Shown here piece after piece: positions 1 through 8,676 of a DNA stretch of 64,000 nt. The notes under the pieces were generated by a model. The model did not search any database, was not told the origin of the DNA, and saw only the letters and a list, made by a program, of their open reading frames with translations. How positions within the stretch are numbered: position 1 is the first letter of the stretch; each line of letters opens with the position of its first letter. This stretch comes from Desulfurococcales archaeon. Lineage in GTDB: Archaea > Thermoproteota > Thermoprotei_A > Sulfolobales > WAQK01. The translations under genes were made by a program, and so were the position numbers. The stretch is taken from NCBI GenBank assembly GCA_027083135.1, contig JALWQH010000043.1:1-64000 (forward strand), written 5' to 3'.

Positions 1-38
1 GCTAGGCATGGAATAAAAATAGGATCTTCACCGCGACT

Positions 39-1592
39 CTAGCCGTGTCTCCTCAGATACCTCCACACACCGCGTCCTCTGAAATTGTAGACTATTGTCT
101 TCAGCGCCGTCACATGCTCCACAGAGTATCCTATTCCCTCTCTGCCTATTCCTGAAGCCTTTCTGCCTCCGAAGGGATAGTATCCTACACCATGTCTAGG
201 CATGTCGTTAACATAGATGGCTCCAACCTCAAGGTATCGTAGGAACTTCCTTATCGTGTTTATATCCTCGCCGAATATTGCTGCATCTAAGCCATACCTC
301 CTACCATTAGCAAGGCTTAATGCCTCATCATGATCCTTAAAGTCCGTTATTATTGCCACGGGAGCAAAGATCTCTCCCTTATAGAGGGTTAGATCTCTTA
401 GAACATCCTTGTCCCTAACCTCTATGAGAGTGGGCTCCACGTATGTCTCTCCGAGTCTCTTCCCTCCAACCAGTATTTTTCCTCCCTTCTTAACCGCCTC
501 TCTAACAGCATTCATCATTTCGTCGGCTGTCTTGGGGCTTATGAGGGGGCCCATATCCACGTTTTCCTCTCTTGGATCTCCTACTTTAACCGAGGATAGT
601 TTCTCTACGAGTTTCTCCTTGAACTCCTGGTAGACGGGCTCCTCAACTAGAACTAGTTTAATAGCGTCACATCTCTGCCCCGTGTAGCTGTATATGCCCT
701 GAGCTATCCTATCTGCAGCTAAGTCTAGATCAGCGTCTCTGAGCACTATTGCTGGATCTCCTCCGCCAAGCTCCATTACGAACTGCTTGATGCCTGCGAC
801 GCTTAATACATGCCGCCCCGTCTCACTGCTCCCTGTAAGGCTGATTACATTGATCCTCTCATCCTTAACGAGATCATCGCTCTCCCTCCCTGGAATAGTG
901 ATCACTGCGAACGAGTCTCTAGGCATACCGCCCTCTTCGACTAGCTTTGCGAAGAGTAGGACGGGCAGGGGATCGGCTGAGGGAGGCTTTATGACGACAG
1001 CATTGCCTGGTATAACGCTGTATACAAGCTTTGATACTGAGTCGAAGAGAGGATAGTTGAATGGAATCACTGCGAGCACGGTGCCGAAAGGCTCTTTACG
1101 CACTATTGCTTCAGTCTCCAGAGTAGTGGTATCCCAGTCTCCTGGAACATATTCTCCGAAGATCTTCCTTGAGTCAAGCTCAGCTCTTCTCAGCCTATCT
1201 ATACTGGCATTGACCTCTCCTCTAGCCTGAGCATAGGTTTTACCCGCATTGACTACCAGTGTCCTGACGAGATCCTCGGAGTGCTCCTCCATTAAATCAG
1301 CTATCTTGGAGAGGATCTCAAGCCTCCTAGCCCCCGGCAAGTCTCTTATACTCCACCTCCCAGTACCATGTATCCTCCCTAGAGCCTCGTCAATATCGCT
1401 CCATTCAAGCCTAGGTATCCTGGCTATAGTACTGTTGTTTATTGGGCTTCGAACATCCATTGTTTTCCTAGCTGAAGCCCATCTGCCAGCCAGGTATGTT
1501 TTAAACACGTAGACTCCATCCTTAACCACATATATGTCCTTGAACACCTTGTCTTCTAGTTCAAGGATGTTTCCATTATTTTTCACGCTCAT
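39..1592 (-). CDS. gapN: Non-phosphorylating glyceraldehyde-3-phosphate dehydrogenase (GAPN-type aldehyde dehydrogenase)
   Basis: This 517-residue protein is an aldehyde dehydrogenase-superfamily enzyme. The catalytic cysteine is C308 in YTGQRCDA, the general-base glutamate is E274 in VMELGGGD, and the cofactor-binding lysine is K202 in VIKPPS. Length and motifs fit archaeal GAPN, which oxidises glyceraldehyde-3-phosphate directly to 3-phosphoglycerate with NAD(P)+ and is the usual glycolytic route in hyperthermophilic crenarchaea. It is cytoplasmic and has no signal peptide. The gene is transcribed alone toward the window edge; 146 bases separate it from the end of the regulator gene, which lies on the same strand. 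Another aldehyde substrate cannot be excluded from motifs alone. Confidence 0.85.
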   Translation of the reverse strand: MSVKNNGNILELEDKVFKDIYVVKDGVYVFKTYLAGRWASARKTMDVRSPINNSTIARIPRLEWSDIDEALGRIHGTGRWSIRDLPGARRLEILSKIADLMEEHSEDLVRTLVVNAGKTYAQARGEVNASIDRLRRAELDSRKIFGEYVPGDWDTTTLETEAIVRKEPFGTVLAVIPFNYPLFDSVSKLVYSVIPGNAVVIKPPSADPLPVLLFAKLVEEGGMPRDSFAVITIPGRESDDLVKDERINVISLTGSSETGRHVLSVAGIKQFVMELGGGDPAIVLRDADLDLAADRIAQGIYSYTGQRCDAIKLVLVEEPVYQEFKEKLVEKLSSVKVGDPREENVDMGPLISPKTADEMMNAVREAVKKGGKILVGGKRLGETYVEPTLIEVRDKDVLRDLTLYKGEIFAPVAIITDFKDHDEALSLANGRRYGLDAAIFGEDINTIRKFLRYLEVGAIYVNDMPRHGVGYYPFGGRKASGIGREGIGYSVEHVTALKTIVYNFRGRGVWRYLRRHG

Positions 1593-1738
1593 TTATAGAT
1601 CCCCATTAATAAGGTAGGTATCCTAGGGGATAATGAACATAGCCGTAGATGCTGCACACCTAGGCTAAGCTTAATGCTTCTACAAGGAATATGGCGATCC
1701 ACCTTACTTGTAGACTGAAACGAGTTTAATGCTAACGC

Positions 1739-2761
1739 CTAGCTTTGGAGAATTATTCTCCTCACACTTATGCTGGGATCAGGTATTCTTATACCTGCTT
1801 TCTTAAGCGTATCCTCTACTAGGTCTACGTGAATCTCATCCCTGAAGCCATAGTATTTTAAGCCATCCTTAACCAGGTCTGAGGGTATACCTACCTCGGC
1901 AGAGTACCATTCGATCCAGGTATACGGCTTCCTCTTAAACTCACTGATAGCTTCAGAATACACTGCACTTATCTTCTCTAAGAGGCTTCGGGGAACCCTG
2001 GTTGTGGAGGCAAGGGTACAGCAGTATTTTGCTCCAAGCTCATCGCATCCCACTAGGGGTTTGTAGCCGTATCTATATAGCTTGACGAAGAGGGGATGCC
2101 ATGCTACAATGTACCTGGGCTTCCCAAGCGCTGCAAGCCTTACCGCTTCCCAGGGCTCGTCGAAATATCTGGCCTGCCCCTCTTCGATTATCCCCTCCTT
2201 TAACGCCATGGCGCGGCAAAGATCCATTGTTGAAAGCCTACTAGAGGCAATGCCTCCCCAAGCTTCACTGCGTTCAAGCACAACTCCCCCGCCATAGGCT
2301 CCTCCACCCAGGATCCTCACCTCTCCGCCAGAGATCATTGAGGAGTAAAACTGGGTTACCAGGGGGCTTAGGGCGAGTTCAACCTCCCCTCTCAGGAGAG
2401 CCTGAGTAGCCTCAATAGCGCTTGGATAAACCCTAACCACAAGCCTTATCCCAAGCCTCCTTTCAAGAAGTTTGGCGAAGGGTGTTATGAAGGGATACTC
2501 GCTTGACCATACTAATCCAAGCCTAATCTTACCTTTAGGAGGCTTAACAGTGCTGGGGCTTGAGGAAAGCCTGACCAGATACTGGCTCCCCACTCTTATC
2601 CTCACTACAAGCCCCTCATCTTCAAGCATCCTTACAATTTCGCTTACCCTACTCTTAGATACTCCGAGAGCCCTATGAATATATGACTGCATCACGCCTC
2701 CAGGAATATCTTCAAGCAGCCTAAGTATCCTATCCCTAACGTTCACCAACACTATCTCCAA
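1739..2761 (-). CDS. One-component transcriptional regulator: winged helix plus substrate-binding-like domain, candidate NAD-pathway regulator
   Basis: A 340-residue protein with two parts. Residues about 5-70 read as a winged helix-turn-helix (recognition region around ALGVSKSRVSEIV, then a beta wing). Residues about 78-330 resemble a type 2 periplasmic solute-binding protein of the NMT1/THI5 or aliphatic-sulfonate kind (IRLGLVWSSEYPFI, then YPSAIEATQALLRGEVELALS), but with no signal peptide, so it would act as a cytoplasmic ligand sensor. The start is TTG at 2761; a GTG lies three codons downstream. It is divergent from nadA across 69 bases that contain a perfect palindrome, which suggests it controls the NAD genes and perhaps itself. 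The ligand is unknown; quinolinate, aspartate, nicotinate or NAD are guesses from context. Confidence 0.6.
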   Translation of the reverse strand: MEIVLVNVRDRILRLLEDIPGGVMQSYIHRALGVSKSRVSEIVRMLEDEGLVVRIRVGSQYLVRLSSSPSTVKPPKGKIRLGLVWSSEYPFITPFAKLLERRLGIRLVVRVYPSAIEATQALLRGEVELALSPLVTQFYSSMISGGEVRILGGGAYGGGVVLERSEAWGGIASSRLSTMDLCRAMALKEGIIEEGQARYFDEPWEAVRLAALGKPRYIVAWHPLFVKLYRYGYKPLVGCDELGAKYCCTLASTTRVPRSLLEKISAVYSEAISEFKRKPYTWIEWYSAEVGIPSDLVKDGLKYYGFRDEIHVDLVEDTLKKAGIRIPDPSISVRRIILQS

Positions 2762-2785
2762 AAACCATTATACTAGTTCTAATAG

Positions 2786-2819
2786 AAAAATTTATGTTTG
2801 ATATTGAACACTTGTTCAA
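2786..2819. promoter_or_regulatory. Divergent promoter with palindromic operator candidate (nadA / regulator)
   Basis: An AT-rich element at 2786-2795 (AAAAATTTAT) fits an archaeal TATA box about 40 bases before the nadA ATG, and read on the other strand it fits one for the regulator. Just downstream on the nadA side is a perfect inverted repeat, TTGAACA-CT-TGTTCAA (2804-2819), where the nadA transcript is expected to start. A protein bound there would block nadA transcription. The repeat is seen directly; its role as an operator is inferred. Confidence 0.55.
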
Positions 2820-2830
2820 ATTGATGAGAG

Positions 2831-3760
2831 ATGAGCAGCGATTATTTGGAGGAGCTTAAGAGGAGGATCAATGAGCTTAAGAAGCGTAGGAGAGCCATCA
2901 TACTTGCCCATAACTATCAGGTCCCGGAAGTACAGGATATAGCGGATTACGTTGGTGATAGCCTGGAGCTAGCCAAGAAAGCCATGAAAATAGAGGCTGA
3001 TGTAATAGTCTTGGCAGGAGTATACTTCATGGCTGAGACAGCCTCCATCCTTAACCCCGATAAAACCGTCCTTATACCTAATAGGCATGCAGGATGCCCG
3101 CTTGCATCCTTCCTAACGCCTAGAGATGCTAGGAAATACAAGGAGGAGAGGCCTGGAGCACCACTAGTATTATACATAAACTCATATGCCGATGCAAAAT
3201 ACTATGCCGACTATATTGTTACAAGTGCTTCCGCCGTGAAACTTGTAGGCAAGCTGGATGAGGATGAAGTGCTATTCGGCCCTGATAAGAACCTCGCATC
3301 ATACGTGGCGGAAACCACGGGTAAAAACATAGTTCCCGTCCCGCCTAACGGACACTGCCCCATCCACGAATACCTGGTCAATAAATATTGGGTTATGAAG
3401 GCTCTCCAAGAGCACCCCAGAGCAAAGCTCATACTGCATCCCGAAGCCCCACCGGAGGCTAGGAGGCTTGCACACGCCATAGGCAGTACAAGCCAGATGC
3501 TTAGAGCCATAGGCGAGCTCGGCGGAGAGGAATTCATCCTTGGAACCGAAGAAGGACTGGTCTATAGGGCTAGGAAAATGTATCCAGGTAAGAAGATATA
3601 CCCTGTCAACCATAGGGCTATATGCATAGATATGAAGAAAATAACGCTGAAGAACATTGCAGACTCGCTTGAGACAATGAGGCCTGTAGTAAAGGTGGAT
3701 GAACGCATAGCGGGGAGAGTTAGAGAGATATTAGAGGAGTCCTTCAGAATGGTGGGTTAG
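2831..3760 (+). CDS. nadA: Quinolinate synthase A
   Basis: A 309-residue NadA, which condenses iminoaspartate with dihydroxyacetone phosphate to quinolinate using a [4Fe-4S] cluster. The three cluster cysteines of the family are present: C89 (HAGCPLA), C176 (NGHCPIHEY) and C265 (HRAICIDMK). The N-terminal ILAHNYQVPEVQDIADYVGDSL block is typical of the family. The ATG at 2831 follows a GATGAGAG sequence and starts soon after the predicted transcription start. It is the first gene of a three-gene NAD operon; only two bases separate its stop from the TTG start of nadC. Confidence 0.95.
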   Translation: MSSDYLEELKRRINELKKRRRAIILAHNYQVPEVQDIADYVGDSLELAKKAMKIEADVIVLAGVYFMAETASILNPDKTVLIPNRHAGCPLASFLTPRDARKYKEERPGAPLVLYINSYADAKYYADYIVTSASAVKLVGKLDEDEVLFGPDKNLASYVAETTGKNIVPVPPNGHCPIHEYLVNKYWVMKALQEHPRAKLILHPEAPPEARRLAHAIGSTSQMLRAIGELGGEEFILGTEEGLVYRARKMYPGKKIYPVNHRAICIDMKKITLKNIADSLETMRPVVKVDERIAGRVREILEESFRMVG

Positions 3761-3762
3761 CC

Positions 3763-4623
3763 TTGGCTAGCCTCCTCCTAGAAAAAAGGTTCCTCGAGTG
3801 GCTGGGAGAAGATGCGCCGCTCGGAGACGTTACAAGCGAGGCCATAATTCCCGAAGGCTTAACTGTGAGAGCCGTTGTGGAGGCTGGGGAGGAAGGCATA
3901 GCTGCATGCGTTGAGGAAGCATCACTGATCCTCAGAAGCCTAGGCTTATCTGTAAGGCTGTATAAGAGGAGCGGTGAGAAAGTGGGGCGTGGAGATAGGA
4001 TCATGGAGCTTGAAGGCGATGCGCGTAAAATATTACTGGTTGAAAGAACCCTTCTAAACCTCTTAAGCTACCTCTTCGGAATAGCGACAACCACGCATCG
4101 CCTAGTTGAAAAAGCCCGCAGGATCAATCCTGCTGTAAGAATTGCTGCTACAAGGAAGGTTGTTCCAGGCCTCAGATACCTTGCTAAAAGAGCCGTGGAG
4201 ATAGGCGGTGGAGATACACATAGGCTGAGCCTAAGCGATGCTGTACTCGTAAAGGATAACCATCTTGTCATACTAGGCAGCGTTGAGGAGGCTGTTAGGA
4301 AGGCGAGGGAGAAGGCCAGCTTTACACATAAGATCGAAGTGGAGGTGGAGACCATGGAGGATGCAGTCAAAGCAGCTGAGGCTGGAGTAGATATAGTTAT
4401 GGCAGACAATTTTAATCCAGAATCGCTGGCCAGGCTGATCAGGGTTCTTGAGGAGAAAGGGCTGAGGGGAAAGGTGCTTGTCGAGGCTAGTGGAGGCATA
4501 GGCCCTGAGAACATAGAGGCTTACGTGAAGGCAGGGCCCGACATAATAAGCACAAGCTACATAACTATGAAGGCTCATCCAATAGACTTAAGCCTAGATA
4601 TAGTTGAGGTGAAGGAGCATTGA
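3763..4623 (+). CDS. nadC: Nicotinate-nucleotide pyrophosphorylase (quinolinate phosphoribosyltransferase)
   Basis: A 286-residue enzyme of usual length that converts quinolinate and PRPP to nicotinate mononucleotide, CO2 and pyrophosphate. Active-site blocks are visible: TRK at 129-131, HR at 152-153 within GGGDTHRLSLSD, KDNH at 163-166, then the EVEVETMEDA and EASGGIG strands of the C-terminal barrel. The start is TTG at 3763. The stop codon TGA (4621-4623) overlaps the TTG start of the next gene by TTGA, so the two are probably translationally coupled. Confidence 0.94.
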   Translation: MASLLLEKRFLEWLGEDAPLGDVTSEAIIPEGLTVRAVVEAGEEGIAACVEEASLILRSLGLSVRLYKRSGEKVGRGDRIMELEGDARKILLVERTLLNLLSYLFGIATTTHRLVEKARRINPAVRIAATRKVVPGLRYLAKRAVEIGGGDTHRLSLSDAVLVKDNHLVILGSVEEAVRKAREKASFTHKIEVEVETMEDAVKAAEAGVDIVMADNFNPESLARLIRVLEEKGLRGKVLVEASGGIGPENIEAYVKAGPDIISTSYITMKAHPIDLSLDIVEVKEH

Positions 4624-5435
4624 CAAGGAGGATAGCTATAATTGGCTGCGGAAACATAGGCGGAGAGCTAGCAGCAGCCATTGATAGGGGGGTCATAAAA
4701 GCCAGGCTCACATCACTATACGATGTGGTTAGAAGCAAGTGCATAGAACTTGCAGCCAGGCTTAGCCGTGAAAAACCAATAGTGGCGGAAAGCATAGAGG
4801 AAATGCTTGCAGCTAAGCCCGACATAGTAGTTGAGGCTGCAAGCCAGGCGGCTGTAAGGGAACACGGGCTTAAAATACTTCTAGCAGGAGCTGACCTCAT
4901 GATAATGAGCGTAGGAGCGCTTCTAGACGAGGAGCTGCGCTCAAGGCTTGAAGAAGCCTCTAGGAGAACGGGGGCAAGAATCCATATACCCTCAGGAGCT
5001 ATTGGCGGATTAGATGCTGTGAGGGCATTAAGGCTTGCAGGCATAGATAAAGTAACCCTGAGGACAAGGAAGCCTCCAGCAGCATTGAAGAACGCTCCTG
5101 GAGCAGCAGGAGTAAAGCTGGAGGGAATTAGAAGGCCGGAGACACTGTTCAGAGGCCCCGCAAGCAAAGCTGTAAAGCTCTTCCCAGCCAATGTGAACGT
5201 TGCAGCTACGCTCACCCTCATGTCAGGTGTAGAGCCCATAGTGGAAGTAATAGCTGATCCCATGGCAAGCGGAAACATTCATGAAATAATAATTGAGTCA
5301 AAAGCATCTAAGATGAAAATACAGGTTATAAACAAGCCTAGCCCGGCTAATCCTAAGACAAGCTACTTAGCAGTACTTTCAGCAGTAGAGGCTCTGAGAA
5401 GCCTAGCCTCCGAGGAAAAGATCCCGTGGGCCTAG
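4620..5435 (+). CDS. nadX: L-aspartate dehydrogenase (NadX type)
   Basis: A 271-residue protein with an N-terminal Rossmann motif (GCGNIG, residues 9-14) and the family's C-terminal block DPMASGNIHEI, with H221 as the likely catalytic histidine. It makes iminoaspartate from aspartate with NAD(P)+, feeding NadA, and replaces the bacterial oxidase NadB. With nadA and nadC it completes de novo synthesis of nicotinate mononucleotide from aspartate. The start is TTG at 4620, overlapping the nadC stop by four bases. Confidence 0.9.
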   Translation: MTRRIAIIGCGNIGGELAAAIDRGVIKARLTSLYDVVRSKCIELAARLSREKPIVAESIEEMLAAKPDIVVEAASQAAVREHGLKILLAGADLMIMSVGALLDEELRSRLEEASRRTGARIHIPSGAIGGLDAVRALRLAGIDKVTLRTRKPPAALKNAPGAAGVKLEGIRRPETLFRGPASKAVKLFPANVNVAATLTLMSGVEPIVEVIADPMASGNIHEIIIESKASKMKIQVINKPSPANPKTSYLAVLSAVEALRSLASEEKIPWA

Positions 5436-5473
5436 GCCCGTAATGTGGGAAGCCTATCAGAAAGTGATGCGTA

Positions 5474-5500
5474 GGGAGGCCATAGCCTCTCCTCCCTTTT
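5474..5500 (+). terminator. Possible terminator hairpin and T-tract after the nad operon
   Basis: GAGGC-CATA-GCCTC (5476-5489) can form a 5-bp stem, alternatively GGGAGG (5474-5479) with CCTCCC (5491-5496), followed directly by TTTT (5497-5500). Archaea terminate mainly at T-tracts, so the short T run with the hairpin is suggestive only. The rest of 5436-5588 holds an AT-rich stretch near 5522-5540 (TTATATA-like) that probably drives the ribosomal operon. Confidence 0.35.
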
Positions 5501-5588
5501 AGATGGCGGCTTAATGGTTAGTTTTATTAAAGCTTATATAGTGTCTAGTGATGCTTGTGAGTTGGCAGAGGAGAGGGATGCTGACACT

Positions 5589-6041
5589 ATGTCTACTCAG
5601 GAGCAGTTCAGATATATAGTCAGGCTGGCTGGAACGGATATAGAGGGGAAGCTTAAGGCAGTTCACGGCTTAGCCCTCGTAAAGGGCGTGGGCGTTAACC
5701 TAGCCTACGCTCTCTGCAGAATGCTTGGCATAGATCCGGAGAAACGTATCGGTTTTCTAACGGAGGCTGAGATAAGGAAGATAGAGAACGCATTGAAGGA
5801 TCCAGCATCAATAGGTATACCGAGCTGGATGCTTGATAGGAGGAAGGACTATGAGACTGGTAGAGATATGCATCTAGTAGGTGCTGACCTAATATTCGCC
5901 GTGAAGCAGGATATAGAAAGAGAGAAGAAGACTAGGAGCTGGCGTGGAATAAGACATGCATTAGGCTTAAAGGTCCGCGGCCAGAGGACGCATACCACAG
6001 GGCGCCTAGGAATAACTGTTGGAGTAAGGAAGAAGAGGTGA
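5589..6041 (+). CDS. rps13: 30S ribosomal protein S13
   Basis: Small-subunit protein S13 at the head of the S13-S4-S11-Rpo3 operon. The archaeal start block [15 protein letters not shown] and the C-terminal [12 protein letters not shown] are present, the latter being the universal S13 tail that contacts the subunit interface. An in-frame GTG/ATG-like extension reaches back to 5514, but the residues before MSTQEQ match nothing in the family and a TATA-like element lies inside them (about 5530-5540), so I place the start at ATG 5589, preceded by a GAGGAG ribosome-binding site. Confidence 0.93.
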   Translation: MSTQEQFRYIVRLAGTDIEGKLKAVHGLALVKGVGVNLAYALCRMLGIDPEKRIGFLTEAEIRKIENALKDPASIGIPSWMLDRRKDYETGRDMHLVGADLIFAVKQDIEREKKTRSWRGIRHALGLKVRGQRTHTTGRLGITVGVRKKR

Positions 6042-6048
6042 TGAAATC

Positions 6049-6561
6049 ATGGGTGATCCGAAGAGGCAGCGTAAGAAATGGGTGGGCCCCTCGCATCCGT
6101 GGCGCAAGGAGGTATTAGAGGAGGAGCTCGTCCTCCTAGGGAAATACGGGCTCCGCAATAAGAGGGAATTATGGCGTGCCAGGACCCTTGCAAGGCGTCT
6201 GAGGCACCAGGCCCGAGGACTGCTAGCATTACCAGAGCATCTTAGAGCTAGGGAGGAGAAAGCCCTTCTACGCAGGCTATACAATATGGGACTACTGCCT
6301 GAAAACGCAACGCTGGATGATATTCTAGGACTAACCGTGGAGAACATTTTGGAGAGGAGGCTGCAAACCATTGTTTACCGTAAAGGGCTTGCAAGAACAA
6401 TCTACGAAGCCAGGCAGCTAATAGTCCACGGACACATAGCCATAAAGGGACGTAGAGTCGACATACCAGGCTACCTTGTTGCAAGGGATGAGGAGGAACA
6501 CATAGGCTACTCGCCTACAAGCCCCTACTATGCTAGGAGGCTTGCAGAGGAGCAGGTGTGA
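6049..6561 (+). CDS. rps4: 30S ribosomal protein S4
   Basis: A 170-residue archaeal/eukaryal-type S4 (S9e family), with the N-terminal block [15 protein letters not shown] and an S4 RNA-binding domain at residues about 104-160 ([20 protein letters not shown], then [15 protein letters not shown]). It nucleates assembly of the small subunit. The gene follows S13 by seven bases and precedes S11 by 13, in the standard archaeal order. Confidence 0.95.
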   Translation: MGDPKRQRKKWVGPSHPWRKEVLEEELVLLGKYGLRNKRELWRARTLARRLRHQARGLLALPEHLRAREEKALLRRLYNMGLLPENATLDDILGLTVENILERRLQTIVYRKGLARTIYEARQLIVHGHIAIKGRRVDIPGYLVARDEEEHIGYSPTSPYYARRLAEEQV

Positions 6562-6574
6562 GGAGGTGTGTTAA

Positions 6575-6976
6575 ATGGCATTCGCACCCAGAGAGCTGAA
6601 ATGGGGTGTAGCGCACATATATAGTTCGCTTAACAACACCATAGTCCATATAACTGATCTCACAGGCGCTGAAACCGTGGCTAGAACCACAGGCGGAATG
6701 GTTGTGAAGGCGGATAGGGAGAAGCCTTCACCTTACGCAGCAATGATAGCTGCAAGTAGGGCGGCACAGGAGGCCATGGATAAAGGCATAGCTGCGATAC
6801 ATATCAAGATAAGGGCTCCAGGAGGACACGGGCCCAAGACTCCGGGCCCTGGAGCACAGGCAGCCATAAGAGCACTTGCACGCGCGGGCTTCATCATCGG
6901 GAGAATAGAGGATGTGACCCCCATTCCACACGATACTACTAGGAGGCCTGGCGGACGCCGTGGAAGAAGAGTGTGA
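6575..6976 (+). CDS. rps11: 30S ribosomal protein S11
   Basis: A 133-residue S11. The family blocks [22 protein letters not shown], the [17 protein letters not shown] segment and the C-terminal [21 protein letters not shown] are intact; the last binds 16S rRNA at the platform. A ribosome-binding site, GAGGTGTG, lies just before the ATG at 6575. The stop is three bases before the GTG of rpo3. Confidence 0.96.
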   Translation: MAFAPRELKWGVAHIYSSLNNTIVHITDLTGAETVARTTGGMVVKADREKPSPYAAMIAASRAAQEAMDKGIAAIHIKIRAPGGHGPKTPGPGAQAAIRALARAGFIIGRIEDVTPIPHDTTRRPGGRRGRRV

Positions 6977-6979
6977 GCA

Positions 6980-7867
6980 GTGGGTGACGAGGTGTTGAGG
7001 ATAAGGATCCTTGATAAAGGAGGGCTTACGATAAGGCTGCTTGTGGAGAATGCTCCACCAGGCTTTGTGAATGCTATACGTAGGCTGGCTGAATCCAATG
7101 TACCGGTAATGGCTGTAGATGAAGTCATGTTCCTTGAAAATAATAGTGCAATGTACGATGAGATCCTTGCCCATAGGCTTGGCCTCATACCACTTACATC
7201 AGAGAAAGCCTTAGAGAAATATAAGAGGCCCGAAGAATGCATGGCTGAGCCCAATCAGCCTGAATGCTACACTATGCTGCACTTGGAGGCGGAAGCTAAG
7301 GCCGAGGAATGCGGGGAAGAGAAGTGTGGAGAGCCATTAATAGTGTACAGCGGCAACCTTGTAAGCGAGGATCCCGATGTCAAGCCAGTGTACGATAATA
7401 TGCCTATAGTTTATCTCGCACCAGGCCAGAAAATAGCATTGGAGGCTAGGGCCAGACTAGGATACGGGAAGGAGCATGCTAAGTGGATGCCTGGGATCGC
7501 GGTATCCAAGTATCTCCCAGTAATAGAATATGATGCCAGACTAGTTGAAGACAGGAACCTAGAACAATGCCTGAAATGCATCTCAGGGGGATCAAGAGAA
7601 GTGATTGAAGCGCTGCGTAGTAGAGGCAGAGGGGAAATAGTGTTACTGGAGGATATAAATACATCAATCTATGATTACTGTGAAAGGGAGGCATGTAAAG
7701 GAATCCTGAGAATTAGGAGGGATCCAGGCAGACTTATACTTAAAGTGGAATCCACGGGTGCCCTTCCACCTGAACGCATAGTTATAGAAGCCTCCAAGCT
7801 CCTGGAGGAGAGGGCGTCACTCCTCCTCGAAGAGCTGGGTAAAGTTTTGAAAGGTGATGAGAAGTGA
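6980..7867 (+). CDS. rpoD: DNA-directed RNA polymerase subunit Rpo3 (D)
   Basis: A 295-residue alpha-like subunit that dimerises with Rpo11 to start RNA polymerase assembly. The N-terminal dimerisation region (PPGFVNAIRRLAESNVPVMA) is clear. It has two groups of four cysteines: C87, C96, C111, C116 in domain 2, and C197, C200, C234, C239 in the region corresponding to the iron-sulfur domain of Sulfolobus Rpo3. The second group is spaced unlike a standard ferredoxin, so cluster type is open. GTG start at 6980; its stop overlaps the L18e start by GTGA. Confidence 0.94.
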   Translation: MGDEVLRIRILDKGGLTIRLLVENAPPGFVNAIRRLAESNVPVMAVDEVMFLENNSAMYDEILAHRLGLIPLTSEKALEKYKRPEECMAEPNQPECYTMLHLEAEAKAEECGEEKCGEPLIVYSGNLVSEDPDVKPVYDNMPIVYLAPGQKIALEARARLGYGKEHAKWMPGIAVSKYLPVIEYDARLVEDRNLEQCLKCISGGSREVIEALRSRGRGEIVLLEDINTSIYDYCEREACKGILRIRRDPGRLILKVESTGALPPERIVIEASKLLEERASLLLEELGKVLKGDEK

Positions 7868-8226
7868 GGAGAACAGGATCTACAAACATAATTATACGCA
7901 GGCTTATTAGAAGCCTTATAAAAGCCTCCAGGACGCATGATGCCCCAATATGGCGGGCAGTAGCGGAGGAGCTGAGCAGGCCTAGGAGGAGGAGAGTAGC
8001 AGTCAACGTGTCAAGGATAAACAGGTATACTGAGGAGGGGGATACTGTTGTTGTTCCAGGCAAGGTTCTTGGAGCAGGGATTCTAAGGCACCCTGTAGTG
8101 ATAGCCGCCCTTTCTTTCTCTCAGAAGGCATTAGAGAAAATAGAAACTGCAGGCGGTAAGGCCCTCTCAATCCAGGAGCTAGTTGAGAGTAACCCTAAGG
8201 GGAGAAATGTGAAAATAATGGTGTAA
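7864..8226 (+). CDS. rpl18e: 50S ribosomal protein L18e
   Basis: A 120-residue L18e (bacterial L15 homologue). Recognised from the RLIRSLIKASRTHDAPIW start, the RRVAVNVSRINRYTEEGDTVVVPGKVLG core and the C-terminal SIQELVESNPKGRNVKIM. It starts at GTG 7864, overlapping the rpo3 stop by four bases, and is followed three bases later by L13, as in other archaea. Confidence 0.95.
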   Translation: MRRTGSTNIIIRRLIRSLIKASRTHDAPIWRAVAEELSRPRRRRVAVNVSRINRYTEEGDTVVVPGKVLGAGILRHPVVIAALSFSQKALEKIETAGGKALSIQELVESNPKGRNVKIMV

Positions 8227-8229
8227 GCC

Positions 8230-8676
8230 ATGCCTGAAAAAACACTAGTAGTTGATGGGGAAAACCAGATTTTAGGGAGGCTTGCAAGCCTAGTTGCAAA
8301 GAAGCTTCTACTAGGCTACAGAGTAGTAGTAGTAAACACGGAGAAAATAGTGGTGAGCGGAGAGAGGAGGATGGTTGTAGACTCATATAAAGCATTATTC
8401 AAAGCCACAACTCATAGGAATCCTGAGAGAACAGGTGTTAGAAGGCCTCGGACACCTGTACGGCTATTCAAATCCGCTGTCAAGAACATGTTGCCGAAGA
8501 ATAGGAGGGGAGAGAATGCCGCTAAGAGGCTTAGAGCTTATGTAGGTGTGCCTGAAGAATTCAAGGAGGAGAAGCCTGTGAGGTTTGCTGAAGCTGAAGC
8601 ATCAAGGCTGGGTAGGAAATATGTATTACTGGGCGACATAGCCCGTGAAATGGGGTGGAGGTGCAGCCAGCATTGA
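8230..8676 (+). CDS. rpl13: 50S ribosomal protein L13
   Basis: A 148-residue L13, a large-subunit assembly protein. The blocks VVDGENQILGRLASLVAKKLL, RTGVRRPRTPVRLFKSAVKNMLP and AAKRLRAYVGVPEEF identify the archaeal form. ATG start at 8230. Its TGA stop (8674-8676) overlaps a TTG that is the best start for S9. Confidence 0.95.
   Translation: MPEKTLVVDGENQILGRLASLVAKKLLLGYRVVVVNTEKIVVSGERRMVVDSYKALFKATTHRNPERTGVRRPRTPVRLFKSAVKNMLPKNRRGENAAKRLRAYVGVPEEFKEEKPVRFAEAEASRLGRKYVLLGDIAREMGWRCSQH

Noticed and set aside
4565-5278. Long minus-strand frame opposite nadX
   Set aside because: It is rich in Ser, Ala and Leu without any motif and runs opposite a well-supported enzyme; it is a shadow of biased codon use.
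5514-5588. N-terminal extension of S13
   Set aside because: The extra 25 residues have no counterpart in S13, and a promoter-like sequence lies inside them.
8655-8672. GTG 8655 as the S9 start
   Set aside because: It would put the GGAGGTG ribosome-binding site inside the gene and lose the four-base coupling with L13.
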